Shown piece by piece: positions 1 through 8,237 of a stretch of 64,000 bases of DNA (its first letter is position 1; every line of letters starts with the position of its first letter). A program made the translations under genes and the position numbers. This stretch comes from Acidobacteriota bacterium. GTDB taxonomy: Bacteria; Acidobacteriota; Blastocatellia; Pyrinomonadales; Pyrinomonadaceae. The DNA is taken from positions 186,001 to 250,000 of the forward strand of contig JADKEF010000019.1 in assembly GCA_016718135.1 (NCBI GenBank). Direction: 5' to 3'. The notes beneath the pieces were generated by a model. The model ran no database searches and was not told where the DNA came from. It saw nothing but the letters and a program-made list of their open reading frames with translations.

Positions 1-268
1 TGCCTTGCGCGTCCGTCATTAGGCTGCGGGTCCCGCCGCCGCCTAGGCTCTCGTGTAAGAGGAAATTGAGGGCACAGAGATTTGGCAATTCAAAACGCTC
101 GACTTCGCCTTTGACCATTTCACCGAAGTGTTCTTTGACGCGATCGGCGGTGACTTCGCGGACTAGAAGCGGATAGTTTGCCGGGTCGAGTGCGATGACT
201 CCGACGTTTGCAGTGTCGCCTTTATCGCCGCTGCGGGCGTGGGCGAGTTTAACTAGTTGAACTTTCAT
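1..268 (-). CDS. AtuA-like C-terminal-domain protein (partial)
   Basis: The reading frame starts at an ATG at 268 and runs off the left edge, giving 89 residues. The N-terminus carries the segment HARSGDKGDTANVGVIA, which I recognise as the signature of the small ferredoxin-fold domain found at the C-terminus of AtuA/DUF1446 proteins. In many bacteria this domain is a separate protein of about 100 residues beside the main AtuA-like gene and acyl-CoA carboxylase or dehydrogenase genes. The upstream partners here, an exported methyltransferase and an enoyl-CoA hydratase on the same strand, fit a fatty-acid or terpenoid acyl-CoA operon continuing past the edge. The biochemical role of the stand-alone domain is not established. 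Family call is fairly sure; pathway is inference. Confidence 0.75.
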   Translation of the reverse strand, partial: MKVQLVKLAHARSGDKGDTANVGVIALDPANYPLLVREVTADRVKEHFGEMVKGEVERFELPNLCALNFLLHESLGGGGTRSLMTDAQG

Positions 269-283
269 AGAGGATAAATGCCC

Positions 284-1009
284 TTACTTCGTGCGGCCTT
301 CTGCAACGAAGACGAGGAAATAGTCCATCCCGTCTTTGACGAAATCATACTCTTCTTTCAGCGCAAATCCCGCCCGAGTCAATTCCGCAACGACTTTATC
401 GCGGTCGAGTACGTGGTCGTCGCCGTCACCGTTCTTGTCGATGATGCCGACGAGTGCTCCTTTTTTCAATGAGCCGCGGAGATTCTTCATGAAAGTGATC
501 GGTTTCTCGATTTCGTGATAAGTCTTCAAGATCAGGACGGCGTCTACGGATTCCTTTTGTAATGTTGGGTCATCGAATTTCCCTAGCACGGTAGTAATGT
601 TCGCGAGCTTTTCGCGGGCCGCGCGTTTTTTGATGTGGTCGATGTACTCTTGATTGATCTCGACGGCGAAGACTTTGCCGGTCGTACGCTTTGCGGCACG
701 TACGGTAAACCATCCCGAACCTGCACCGATATCGGCGACGGTTTTGTCGCCGCTTATCTTCAGGATGTCCATCACGCGATCGATCTGGAGATCCTTGTCG
801 CGTTGGGCGTTTTCGAAAATGGAGAGGTCGCCGTCGTAGGGCGTGCTTGTATTTCGATCGATCGCGTCGGAAGTTGGTGTCGGGGTCGCTTTGGCAGTCG
901 CACGCTGGGATGAAACCGGATCGCTGTGATACGCCGCGAATGACAACGCGAGGAGCACGCCTAGCGGGAGTACGAGATTCTTCATAAAACGTCTCGATAT
1001 TCTAAACAT
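284..1009 (-). CDS. Exported class I SAM-dependent methyltransferase
   Basis: A 241-residue protein with a hydrophobic N-terminal signal (about residues 10-26), a Thr/Pro/Ser-rich linker to about residue 57, then a Rossmann methyltransferase domain. Motif I is VADIGAGSGWFT at about 91-102, followed by an acidic ribose-binding residue in FAVEIN. The substrate cannot be told. The start overlaps the end of the enoyl-CoA hydratase gene by 8 bases, which suggests translational coupling; a second ATG at 985 gives a tighter signal peptide and is an equal candidate. A secreted SAM-dependent enzyme is odd because SAM is cytoplasmic, so the N-terminal segment may instead be a membrane anchor. Confidence 0.8.
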   Translation of the reverse strand: MFRISRRFMKNLVLPLGVLLALSFAAYHSDPVSSQRATAKATPTPTSDAIDRNTSTPYDGDLSIFENAQRDKDLQIDRVMDILKISGDKTVADIGAGSGWFTVRAAKRTTGKVFAVEINQEYIDHIKKRAAREKLANITTVLGKFDDPTLQKESVDAVLILKTYHEIEKPITFMKNLRGSLKKGALVGIIDKNGDGDDHVLDRDKVVAELTRAGFALKEEYDFVKDGMDYFLVFVAEGRTK

Positions 1010-1580
1010 ATTGATCTTGTACGACTGCTGCCATTACTGGATCGTTCGTGACCTCATCGATCAGCCCGATCCGCAACGCGTCTTCCGCCGAAACGCGGCG
1101 AGCTGTCATAAACATTTCCAGTGCCGCGGTCTCGCCAACTAATCTCGGCAATCTTTGCGTGCCGCCCCAGCCGGTGATGATACCGAGGCCGACGCCGGGG
1201 TGGCAGAATTCAGCGGTGGCGACGGCGATGCGGCGTCTGCAGGAGAGAGCGAGGTCTAATGCTCCCCCGAAGCAGAATCCATTTATTGCCGCGACTGTAT
1301 CGGGTAAGGCATTGACCGAGTTCATCAATCTCTGGCCACGCAAAGCAAATTCTTTGGCTTCCTCGACAGAAACCTTGTCTATCTCTCGCAAATCCGCGCC
1401 CGCCGCAAACACTTCCGACGTTCCGGTAAAAATAACACGCCCGACCGAAGGATCTAGTTCCTCAACGATCGAAGTAATATATTCCACCACCTCAACCGAC
1501 AGCGGATTTCTTATCTCGGGCCGTACGAAACGGATGACGAGAGAGTTTTCGATCCGTTCGAGTGAGACGGCACTGGACAT
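1002..1580 (-). CDS. Enoyl-CoA hydratase/isomerase family protein, short, lacking catalytic glutamates
   Basis: A crotonase-fold protein of 192 residues, shorter than the usual 255-265 because the C-terminal helical part is missing. Oxyanion-hole segments are visible: AAGADL at 59-64 and GFCFGGALDL at 101-110, then GWGGTQRL at 137-144. The two glutamates used by classical enoyl-CoA hydratase are not present: the first is Asp109 and the second position, in HPGVGLG at 127-133, is Gly129. It may therefore catalyse another crotonase reaction or be inactive. It is first in a minus-strand operon with the exported methyltransferase and the AtuA-like gene, and starts 28 bases from the divergent pyrophosphatase gene. 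Confidence 0.82.
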   Translation of the reverse strand: MSSAVSLERIENSLVIRFVRPEIRNPLSVEVVEYITSIVEELDPSVGRVIFTGTSEVFAAGADLREIDKVSVEEAKEFALRGQRLMNSVNALPDTVAAINGFCFGGALDLALSCRRRIAVATAEFCHPGVGLGIITGWGGTQRLPRLVGETAALEMFMTARRVSAEDALRIGLIDEVTNDPVMAAVVQDQYV

Positions 1581-1608
1581 CGTTGGTCGCTAACTAAATA
1601 ATAGACCT

Positions 1609-2220
1609 ATGTTTCGCACAAACAAAGCTCATCCGTGGCACGGCGTTCCTATCGGCGACGGGGTGCCCGCCGAGGTCACCGTTTTTATCGAGATCGTGCC
1701 GAGCGACACGGTTAAATACGAGGTCGACAAGGAGACCGGCTATCTCAAGATCGACCGGCCGCAGCAGTATTCTAATGTCGTCCCGGCGAATTACGGCTTC
1801 ATCCCGCAAACGTATTGCGCCGAGCGAATTGCTGATCTCGCCCGCGAAGGTTCCGATATCTCTGTGAGCGGCGGCGATGGCGATCCGCTGGATATCCTCG
1901 TCCTCAGCGAACACCATATTCCCCGCGGTGACATTATCCTGAAGGCTCGGCCGATCGGCGGATTCTGCCTGATCGACGGAGGCGAGGCTGACGACAAGAT
2001 AATCGCGGTGCTCAAGGGCGACAAGGTCTTCGAACAATACACCCAAATCTCTCAGCTTCCAAAAGGCATCCTCGAACGCTTCGAGCACTATTTTCTCACC
2101 TACAAGTCTCTTCCCGATGCTCCAAACATCTGCGAGATCGCTTATTCCTACGGCCGCGAACAGTCGTACCACGTCATCGAAGCCGCGATCGGCGACTACG
2201 CTGATATGGTGCGGAAATAG
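1609..2220 (+). CDS. ppa: Inorganic pyrophosphatase (family I)
   Basis: Hydrolyses pyrophosphate to phosphate in the cytoplasm, pulling biosynthetic reactions forward. The 203-residue product carries the family I signature DGDPLDILVL at 90-99, whose aspartates bind the catalytic metals, and the active-site segment NYGFIPQTYC at 61-70. It is somewhat longer than the E. coli enzyme (176) but within the family range. It is transcribed divergently from the enoyl-CoA hydratase with only 28 bases between starts. A palindromic repeat lies directly downstream. A long open frame on the other strand across this gene is a coding shadow. Confidence 0.95.
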   Translation: MFRTNKAHPWHGVPIGDGVPAEVTVFIEIVPSDTVKYEVDKETGYLKIDRPQQYSNVVPANYGFIPQTYCAERIADLAREGSDISVSGGDGDPLDILVLSEHHIPRGDIILKARPIGGFCLIDGGEADDKIIAVLKGDKVFEQYTQISQLPKGILERFEHYFLTYKSLPDAPNICEIAYSYGREQSYHVIEAAIGDYADMVRK

Positions 2221-2229
2221 GAGTTCTAC

Positions 2230-2293
2230 CCACAAAGAGATCACAGAGGGCAGGAAGTTAGGCTTTCCTCCGCGTCCTCTGTGGTCTCAGTGG
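2230..2293. repeat. Intergenic palindrome (CACAGAG type)
   Basis: Imperfect inverted repeat. The left arm reads CACAAAGAGATCACAGAGG and the right arm CCTCTGTGGTCTCAGTGG, around a loop of about 26 bases. It lies between ppa and the convergent small exported protein gene. It belongs to the same word family as the palindromes near 13.0, 21.6, 32.1, 33.1 and 34.8 kb. Confidence 0.7.
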
Positions 2294-2297
2294 TTAT

Positions 2298-2594
2298 CTA
2301 GAGTAGGGCTAGCTTTATCGCCGTTGGGGCGAGTTTCTTGGTGATCTTGGGCGACTTTTTCAGTGCGTACACCGTCATCTTTGGTAGGACTTTTACGAAA
2401 ACTGTCTTGAGCACAGGCTTAACGACGTGTTTCGCGGTGAATTTGGTCGTGACCCAAGCCGACTTTGCCGCCGTTCCTACGATAAAGATCGCGACGTTTG
2501 ACGAAGTCTCCGTCTTTGCCTGCCCATTGGCGGCTAAGGCGGTCGCCAACAGCACGGCCCACAAACAGATAGATCGTTTAAGTAATGTCTTCAT
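2298..2594 (-). CDS. Small exported cationic protein, unknown function
   Basis: A 98-residue protein with a clear signal peptide (charged MKTLLKR, hydrophobic core to about 22, probable cleavage after ANG or GQA near 24-26). The mature part is about 73 residues, rich in Lys, Val, Ala and Thr, with alternating hydrophobic and basic residues and almost no acidic ones. No cysteines, no catalytic motif and no family that I can name. The composition would fit a membrane-associated or envelope protein. Upstream lies about 250 bases of intergenic DNA shared with the divergent kinase gene. The real-gene call rests on the signal peptide and lack of a competing frame. Confidence 0.6.
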   Translation of the reverse strand: MKTLLKRSICLWAVLLATALAANGQAKTETSSNVAIFIVGTAAKSAWVTTKFTAKHVVKPVLKTVFVKVLPKMTVYALKKSPKITKKLAPTAIKLALL

Positions 2595-2850
2595 TTTTTA
2601 TGCGGGGAGTGGAAGAAAAACGCGGATGCCCGTGCGAGCCCTATTGAAATTATACAGACCCTAACAGTAGAAGGGAAGAACTTTGTTATCGATAAGTTCT
2701 TGGGCCCCGCCGGCCCGAGTCGCCGAATGACGCACCCGGGGATCGCTCAAGTTATCACAACCAAATCCAAATTCGTTTTTCGAACTTCCACTTTGTGATA
2801 TCGTATTGGAGTCTAGGGGAGTTCGTGCTTATTCTGGCTGTAATTTATAG

Positions 2851-4309
2851 ATGAGAGAGTTATCGCTAAACAATTGCCGGCTGGACAAACGGTATGACAT
2901 TCGTGAGGCTCTAGGGCGAGGGAGTTATGCCGAGATATTCCTGGCAAAAGACACGCTCGCTTCGCCGCAATCAACGCACACGCTGGTCGTGATAAAGGCG
3001 TTGAACGTCTTTTTGCAGGACGATCTGGACGCCGATCTTGAACGGACGTTGGTCGAGAATTTTCAGAACGAAGCCGTCGCCATAGACCGCGTACGGCATC
3101 CGAATATCATCAGCCGTTTGGGACACGGAACTGCCCGCGATCTCGCGGGAACTGTCTTTCACTATCTTGTTCTCGAATACCTCGCGGGCGGCGATCTGCA
3201 AATGGTGCTCCGCCGCGAACCGCTGCCGATACAGCGGGCGTTGAGTTATATAGAGCAGGTTTGTGCGGGCCTTGGGTATGCACATAGCCAGGGGATCATC
3301 CATCGCGACATCAAGCCGCAGAATATTTTGCTGACGGCCGATCATTCGACGGCGAAGATCGCTGATTTTGGCGTGGCGAGATTTTCGATCGCAGATTCTC
3401 CGATAACTCGTGTCGGCACGAATATCTACGCACCGCCTGAGCATAGTCCGTTGAATCCGGGCCGCGGAACCGAGCGGTTGACGGCGGCCGCGGATATTTA
3501 TTCGCTGGCAAAGACGGTCTACACTCTGCTGACCCGCGAGACGCCGCGTTCGTTTGCCAATGCAGTGATAGACTCGCTGCCGGAAGCCGTGCGGGAAGAA
3601 GAATGGGCGGAGGAACTACTTCGTGTCGTAAATCGAGCTACAGCCGAGATCCCGGCCGAACGCCATCAGACCGTTGAGGAGTTCTGGGGCGATCTGGCTG
3701 GTGTTCGAGATATCGCGGCGGACGGGGAATACAGTACTTTTGTACGCACGGCGCCGCAGCCTCATGTTTCGCGTGGCTACACACCGATCGCTCCGGCAAT
3801 GCCCCACTTCAAGCCGACGGGGGACTTGCCCGAACCAGTCTACACTCGGCCGGTTTATTCGCCGCCGGTGGGAGGGGCAGGGGCAGTTGCAGCTGCAGCT
3901 GCAACTAAGGATTTTGGGCCGCTCGCAGTTCCGGTCGAGCAGAAGCAGAAAGCCGCGGCGCAGTCGTTTGCGGAGGCTTGGTGTTTTTGCGGTTGCGGTT
4001 GCGCTATTTACGGGCGCACTTTATGGCACAGCTACCTATATGCGTGGTCGCGGAGCGATCCCTAGTATCGGTAGCTTTTTTACTCAGGAAACGGCGGTAG
4101 CGAGTACCGACATATATTTGCGGCCTTCGCCGAACACTGAAAATGACCCGATCGGCCTCGTTACGAAAAATTCGAAGGTCAAGATTGTAAATTCGCGCGA
4201 TAATTGGTATCAAGTTGATGTCGTTGAACAAGGACGAACGCGTCCTGTCGCCGCAAACGCGAAACGCGGCTGGATCAATGGCAAGTATCTGGAGTTTACT
4301 TCGAACTAA
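2851..4309 (+). CDS. Membrane Ser/Thr protein kinase with C-terminal SH3 domain (one frameshift)
   Basis: A Hanks-type kinase. The glycine loop is GRGSYAE near residue 22; the catalytic loop HRDIKPQN starts at residue 150-151; DFG is at about 172-174; so the kinase domain should be active. A Pro-rich juxtamembrane linker follows. The first frame then runs to a stop at 4065, but the adjacent frame continues with a basic stretch, one transmembrane helix (LGVFAVAVALFTGALYG) and a bacterial SH3-like domain ending at 4309. I read this as one gene with an extra base somewhere near 3900-3960: cytoplasmic kinase, membrane helix, external sensor. An FHA protein, a typical reader of kinase phosphorylation, starts 9 bases downstream. 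Confidence 0.85.
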
Positions 4310-4318
4310 AGGGACACA

Positions 4319-5272
4319 TTGAGCATACTAGACAAAGTCAGACGGTGGATTGACGGTGAGACGTCGGAGCTTGTTCTCGAACAGGCGGCTCGCGACGCGC
4401 AGATCAAACCGCGTTCGAAGGCCGAGGAGTTCATCGTCAAGATCGCCCGCGAGGTCGAAAGCGTGATGCAGAACGAAATGGTCCCGCTGCCGCAGGGAAC
4501 GACCATCATCCCGAGCGAATACACGATCTTTATGTCGGGCGAAGACGACAAAGAATGGCAGGGAGCCAAACGTCGCGGCCTGGAACAAGGGCTCTATCAC
4601 ATACTCGCCGAGCGTGCGAAAGAGATCGCAGGACGAAAAAAGCTCGAGACGCGTTCGTTTGTGATCGAGCTGCGAATCGACGGAACGCTTGAGAAAGGCG
4701 AAATGCGCGTGCAGCATGGATGGGAAGATTCGTCTGGAAATAAGACGGGCATTCTGGCGCGGCCGAAAGATGTGCCTTCGCTGCCGGTCACAGCACGGCG
4801 GGCACCGGTTTTGCCAACCGATCCGATCGTAAAAATGCCTACGGCAAAGGCACCACAATTTCAACCTCCCATCGCGGCCGTGATCCCGCATATTCAGCAG
4901 GCGGTACCGATCCAGCCCGAGGACGGCGAGGAAATGACCCATGTAGGCTCGCGTGCAGCGGAGATATATAAATTGGAAGTTTGGCGTGGAGGCGTCCGGC
5001 AGACCGTGTTGCCGATCTACAAGAAAGAGATCATCGTCGGCCGCGGTTCAAAGTCGAAACCTGTTGACATACCGCTCGCCGGTGACGTAGAGGTCAGCCG
5101 TCGACACTTAGCTATCGTTACCGACGGAGCAGGAAATTTTTGGGCCGTAAACGAAGGCAAAAATCCCGCCGCCATCAACAATTACGAACTCCCAGCCGGC
5201 CAACGTGTTGCTGTCACGGCCGGAGTTCCGCTAAATATCTGTAGCTACATGCTGCGTATCCAGCCGAGATGA
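4319..5272 (+). CDS. FHA-domain protein with N-terminal DUF3662 (FhaA-like)
   Basis: A 317-residue cytoplasmic protein. The first 130 residues resemble the DUF3662 domain of actinobacterial FhaA. A Pro/Ala-rich linker follows, then a C-terminal FHA domain with the conserved core IIVGRG near 237-242 and SRRHL near 261-265, which bind phosphothreonine. The start is TTG at 4319; no closer ATG fits the domain. It follows the membrane kinase by 9 bases, so the two are likely co-transcribed and the FHA protein is the probable substrate or reader of the kinase. The stop codon abuts the stop of the convergent downstream gene with no spacing. Confidence 0.85.
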   Translation: MSILDKVRRWIDGETSELVLEQAARDAQIKPRSKAEEFIVKIAREVESVMQNEMVPLPQGTTIIPSEYTIFMSGEDDKEWQGAKRRGLEQGLYHILAERAKEIAGRKKLETRSFVIELRIDGTLEKGEMRVQHGWEDSSGNKTGILARPKDVPSLPVTARRAPVLPTDPIVKMPTAKAPQFQPPIAAVIPHIQQAVPIQPEDGEEMTHVGSRAAEIYKLEVWRGGVRQTVLPIYKKEIIVGRGSKSKPVDIPLAGDVEVSRRHLAIVTDGAGNFWAVNEGKNPAAINNYELPAGQRVAVTAGVPLNICSYMLRIQPR

Positions 5273-5855
5273 TTACTTATCGATCTCGCGTTCAAGCTCA
5301 GGAATATACTGTCGGCGGAGTCGGTTAACAAGACTCTGGGCCTCACGCACAGATTCGTTCGTATCGGCAAGCGTGCTCGTGAGCTGTGTTACAACGGTCT
5401 GAAGACTTGAGCGTTCCGCATTTAAGGCTGTTCGGCGTGTCTCCCTAAGTTCTTCGGTTTTGGTGGTGCCTTCGTACTGGACACTTCGATCTATGCTGCC
5501 CGGCATAACGTCGCGCTCAACCTGAGCGAGCCGCGTCCTTGTGGTTCCCAGTTTCTCAACAAGCTCGATCTGAAAGCTGACGGACAATAAGGAGTTGTTC
5601 TGCGTTCGCAAGTAATTGAAGCCCTGCGGCGATCTTCTGTTGGCGTTCGGTCACAGAGGAGCCGCCCGCCGTGGGGGCTTTGTCCATTTTATCGACATAG
5701 GCACTCACCTTCTCACTTATTAGCGACACCGATCTAGAGATCTTGCCGATCTCGATCGAAAGGCTGACCATCATCGCATCAGGCCCTGTATTCTGGGCTG
5801 ATGTCGATACGACGAGAAACAAGAATGCGGCGACGGTAAATAGCGGTTTGAACAT
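5273..5855 (-). CDS. Small secreted coiled-coil protein (one frameshift)
   Basis: Two overlapping minus frames form one gene. The upstream frame (from 5855) has a signal peptide, MFKPLFTVAAFLFLVVSTSA, cleaved before QNTG. The downstream frame (to 5273) is a long charged helix ending YIPELEREIDK. The frames meet near 5580-5590, consistent with a single-base indel. The joined product is about 190 residues, secreted or periplasmic, with strong heptad-like coiled-coil character and no cysteine network. No family recognised. It is convergent with the FHA gene and shares no spacer with it. Confidence 0.6.
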
Positions 5856-5921
5856 TCGTGACCTCCAGGATTGTTTGGTTGAAGAATAGCACGAAAACGG
5901 ACGGGAATTGTTGCGAAATAT

Positions 5922-6392
5922 CTAAGGTAGTTTCCCGGCATCTATGAGGGAGAGCAGTTCGATGAGCGCACTTTCCGCTTTTTCTATCAAATCACCCGGA
6001 TAATCGAATTTGACCGAGTTCTCTTCGAAATCATTCCTGTCAAGAACCTCAAAACGCCCATCTGGCCAGACAACGACGTCTATATCGAGGTCCACGAATT
6101 CAAGCGTCTCTCCATCCAACGCGAATGGCATTGCGACATTGCAGTAATAATTACGCAACGAACCGTCAGGCTCGTGAAAGCGGAAGATGTTGTACCAACG
6201 GTCTTTCCAGAAGTGCTCGAATGAGACTGTGCCTTGCTCTATAAGCCCGAGATCGCTGTGATTGACGTCGAATTCAAACCGTCCGACGGCGATCGTCAGT
6301 TCATCAGTTTGGCTGACTACGCCCGCGGTCCAATGACGGCGTAGAGAGCCATCATATTTCAAAGCGTTTACAGTAATCTCTCGGCCTTGCAT
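5922..6392 (-). CDS. DUF402 family protein
   Basis: A 156-residue protein of the DUF402 (FomD-like) family. The aromatic and acidic core, with YCNVAMPF, the DLDIDVVVWPDGRFEVLD stretch and a Glu-rich C-terminal helix, is typical; members are phosphatase-like proteins that bind divalent metal. The frame is open further upstream, but the ATG at 6392 overlaps the last base of the MarR stop codon, the normal arrangement for a coupled pair. It is therefore likely co-regulated with the MarR gene. Physiological substrate unknown. Confidence 0.75.
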   Translation of the reverse strand: MQGREITVNALKYDGSLRRHWTAGVVSQTDELTIAVGRFEFDVNHSDLGLIEQGTVSFEHFWKDRWYNIFRFHEPDGSLRNYYCNVAMPFALDGETLEFVDLDIDVVVWPDGRFEVLDRNDFEENSVKFDYPGDLIEKAESALIELLSLIDAGKLP

Positions 6393-6850
6393 TAATCCTC
6401 TTCCACGACTTCGATGCCGTTCAATTTTGCACGGATGCGGACGAGCATGTCCATCAGCATGTAACGTTCCGGCTCGGTCAGTGCCGAGCGGCAAGTCGTC
6501 TCTAGATCTTCCCAAAGCTCCTCGATCTTCTCTCGAAGGCCATTAGATTTATGAGTAAGGAATATCCGGGTCGAGCGGGCGTCGTCCTCAACTTTTTCGT
6601 TGAGGACCAGCTTGGCCTTGACCATTCCGACGATCATTTTATTGATGGTCGGGGGAGATACGCCGAGTCGTTCGGCGAGGTCGACCTGGCGTAGTCCGTC
6701 CTTTTTCCATAGCTCGAGTAGCACGAACATCTGCCCGCCGTGGACGGTGGATTTCAACATCTGCCGTTCCAACTTACTCCGGAAAGCGGTCGATGTTCGG
6801 GACATCTCAAGAGCAAGCATCTCATCCCAAACTATCTTTTTCTCCTGCAT
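6392..6850 (-). CDS. MarR-family transcriptional regulator
   Basis: A 152-residue winged-helix regulator. The helix-turn-helix spans roughly residues 53-75 (DLAERLGVSPPTINKMI), followed by the wing with the conserved acidic-arginine pattern DDARSTRIFLT. N- and C-terminal helices would form the dimer. It is divergent from the 129-residue protein at 7017, and the space between them holds several copies of one palindromic word (6887-6980), which are the probable binding sites for autoregulation and control of both neighbours. Ligand unknown. Confidence 0.88.
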   Translation of the reverse strand: MQEKKIVWDEMLALEMSRTSTAFRSKLERQMLKSTVHGGQMFVLLELWKKDGLRQVDLAERLGVSPPTINKMIVGMVKAKLVLNEKVEDDARSTRIFLTHKSNGLREKIEELWEDLETTCRSALTEPERYMLMDMLVRIRAKLNGIEVVEED

Positions 6851-6886
6851 AAACCCTTTTTGTGTACTGCTTTAAGTAAGCACTTG

Positions 6887-6980
6887 CCGTGCTAATTAGA
6901 ACTGATTAGCCTGCTGATAATCTATTCTTAGCAGGCTAATTAAATATGATTAGCCTGCTAATAAACAAAAGTTAGCACGA
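6887..6980. promoter_or_regulatory. Nested palindromic operator array for the MarR regulator
   Basis: The 167-base gap between the MarR gene and the divergent gene at 7017 contains three copies of one word: ATTAGCCTGCTGA near 6905-6917, its inverse TTAGCAGGCTAAT at 6928-6940, and ATTAGCCTGCTAA at 6949-6961. The second and third form a perfect 13-base inverted repeat with an 8-base gap. Outside them, CGTGCTAA at 6888-6895 and TTAGCACG at 6972-6979 form another inverted pair. Symmetric sites of this size are what MarR dimers bind. Protein identity at the sites is inference. Confidence 0.8.
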
Positions 6981-7016
6981 TATGTGTTTTAAGCAAAGTA
7001 GGCTAAGATTAATTCT

Positions 7017-7406
7017 ATGGAAAACGCAGAATTGCTCAAGAATGCGCGAAATTTGCTGTTAAAACTGCACAAATCAATGGTGGATATCGAGCGGGAAATG
7101 TACGAGGGCGTCCACGGGCCGCAGACAGCGACAGAGTTTTTGAATCTCCTGCTGGAGGATCCGGACCTGTCCTATTTACGAAAGTTTTCAATGTTGATCG
7201 TGGAGATCGACGAGATGTTCGCGGCAAAGGACGGCCTACCGGCCGATATGATCGATGCGAATCTGGTGACGGTAAGGGAATTGGTCGCGATGACTGAGTC
7301 GGACGAGTATTTCAAGGCGAAGTACCAGTTCGCTCTGCAACGCGACGCCAATGCCGCAGCCCTGCATAGCGAACTTAAAGTGCTAGTCGAAGATGGCAAC
7401 GTCTGA
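7017..7406 (+). CDS. Conserved-looking protein of unknown function, divergent from marR-type gene
   Basis: A 129-residue soluble, mostly helical, acidic protein with no signal peptide, no cysteines and no motif that I recognise. It starts at ATG 7017 downstream of the palindromic operator array and is transcribed away from the MarR gene, so it is a likely MarR target. A terminator hairpin follows at 7463-7493. Reality of the gene is supported by the regulatory context, length and codon use like its neighbours; function is unknown. Confidence 0.65.
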   Translation: MENAELLKNARNLLLKLHKSMVDIEREMYEGVHGPQTATEFLNLLLEDPDLSYLRKFSMLIVEIDEMFAAKDGLPADMIDANLVTVRELVAMTESDEYFKAKYQFALQRDANAAALHSELKVLVEDGNV

Positions 7407-7462
7407 TAATGAAAACCGGTTTCCAGCGGGACTCTTACACCATATTCATGCGAGATCGATAC

Positions 7463-7493
7463 AAAAAAGGGACGATATCCACGCCCCTTTTTT
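7463..7493. terminator. Bidirectional intrinsic terminator
   Basis: AAAAAAGGG and CCCCTTTTTT arms flank a loop of about 12 bases, giving a hairpin with an A-tract on one side and a T-tract on the other. It sits between the convergent genes at 7406 and 7518, so it can serve both. Confidence 0.8.
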
Positions 7494-7517
7494 CCATTCT
7501 CAATTGTCAATTTCGAC

Positions 7518-8168
7518 CTAACTTCGCCCACTTTTCTTCCAATCTGTCAAAAATCCCTCAAGGCCTTTGTCAGTCAGCGGATGTTTGACGAGCTGCGTGA
7601 TAACCTTAAAGGGAATGGTCGCAACGTCCGCACCGGCGAGGGCGCAGTCGACGATGTGCATCGGATGCCTTATCGACGCCGCTAGAACCTCGGTCGCGAA
7701 GCCGTAGTTGTCATAGATCTGTACAATATCACGGATCAGGTCCATTCCGTCCTGGCCGATGTCGTCGAGGCGTCCGATAAAGGGCGAGATGTACGATGCA
7801 CCCGCTTTTGCCGCTAAAAGAGCCTGTGCAGCGGAGAAGCAGAGCGTTACATTGACCTTCGTGCCTTCAGCACGGAACGTGCGGCAAGCCTTAAGTCCGT
7901 CTAGCGTCAGGGGAACCTTAATAACTACGTTATCTGCGATCTTAGCGAGTTCACGGCCTTCGCTGAGCATACCTTCGGTATCCATAGCCGTCACCTCGGC
8001 TGAAACGTCACCCTCGACGATAGCGCAGATCTTGGCAATATGCTCCTTAAAATCAACGTCGCCTTCCTTCGCAACTAGCGAAGGATTCGTCGTCACGCCG
8101 TCGATCATGCCAAGCTCATTAGCCTCTTTGATCTCGTCCAGGTTTGCCGTATCGATGAAGAATTTCAT
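7518..8168 (-). CDS. fsa: Fructose-6-phosphate aldolase / transaldolase-like protein
   Basis: A 216-residue TIM-barrel of the small transaldolase (FSA/TalC) subfamily. It starts MKFFIDTANLDEI, has TTNPSL at 26-31 and the Schiff-base lysine in VVIKVP (Lys84). Length and motifs match the family, whose members catalyse either transaldolase transfer in the pentose phosphate pathway or fructose-6-phosphate cleavage; sequence alone does not decide between them. It is a single minus-strand gene ending at the bidirectional terminator. Upstream is the FAH-family gene on the same strand, about 70 bases away. Confidence 0.93.
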   Translation of the reverse strand: MKFFIDTANLDEIKEANELGMIDGVTTNPSLVAKEGDVDFKEHIAKICAIVEGDVSAEVTAMDTEGMLSEGRELAKIADNVVIKVPLTLDGLKACRTFRAEGTKVNVTLCFSAAQALLAAKAGASYISPFIGRLDDIGQDGMDLIRDIVQIYDNYGFATEVLAASIRHPMHIVDCALAGADVATIPFKVITQLVKHPLTDKGLEGFLTDWKKSGRS

Positions 8169-8237
8169 ATATTGTCGGTTGTCCGTGTTCCGTTGTCAGA
8201 TTAGATCTGATCCGGTTCTTATTCGTGGCTAAATCTC

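Noticed and set aside
1594..2244. 216-codon minus-strand open frame over ppa
   Set aside because: It is the shadow of the pyrophosphatase gene, whose family signature is clear; the minus frame has no family resemblance.
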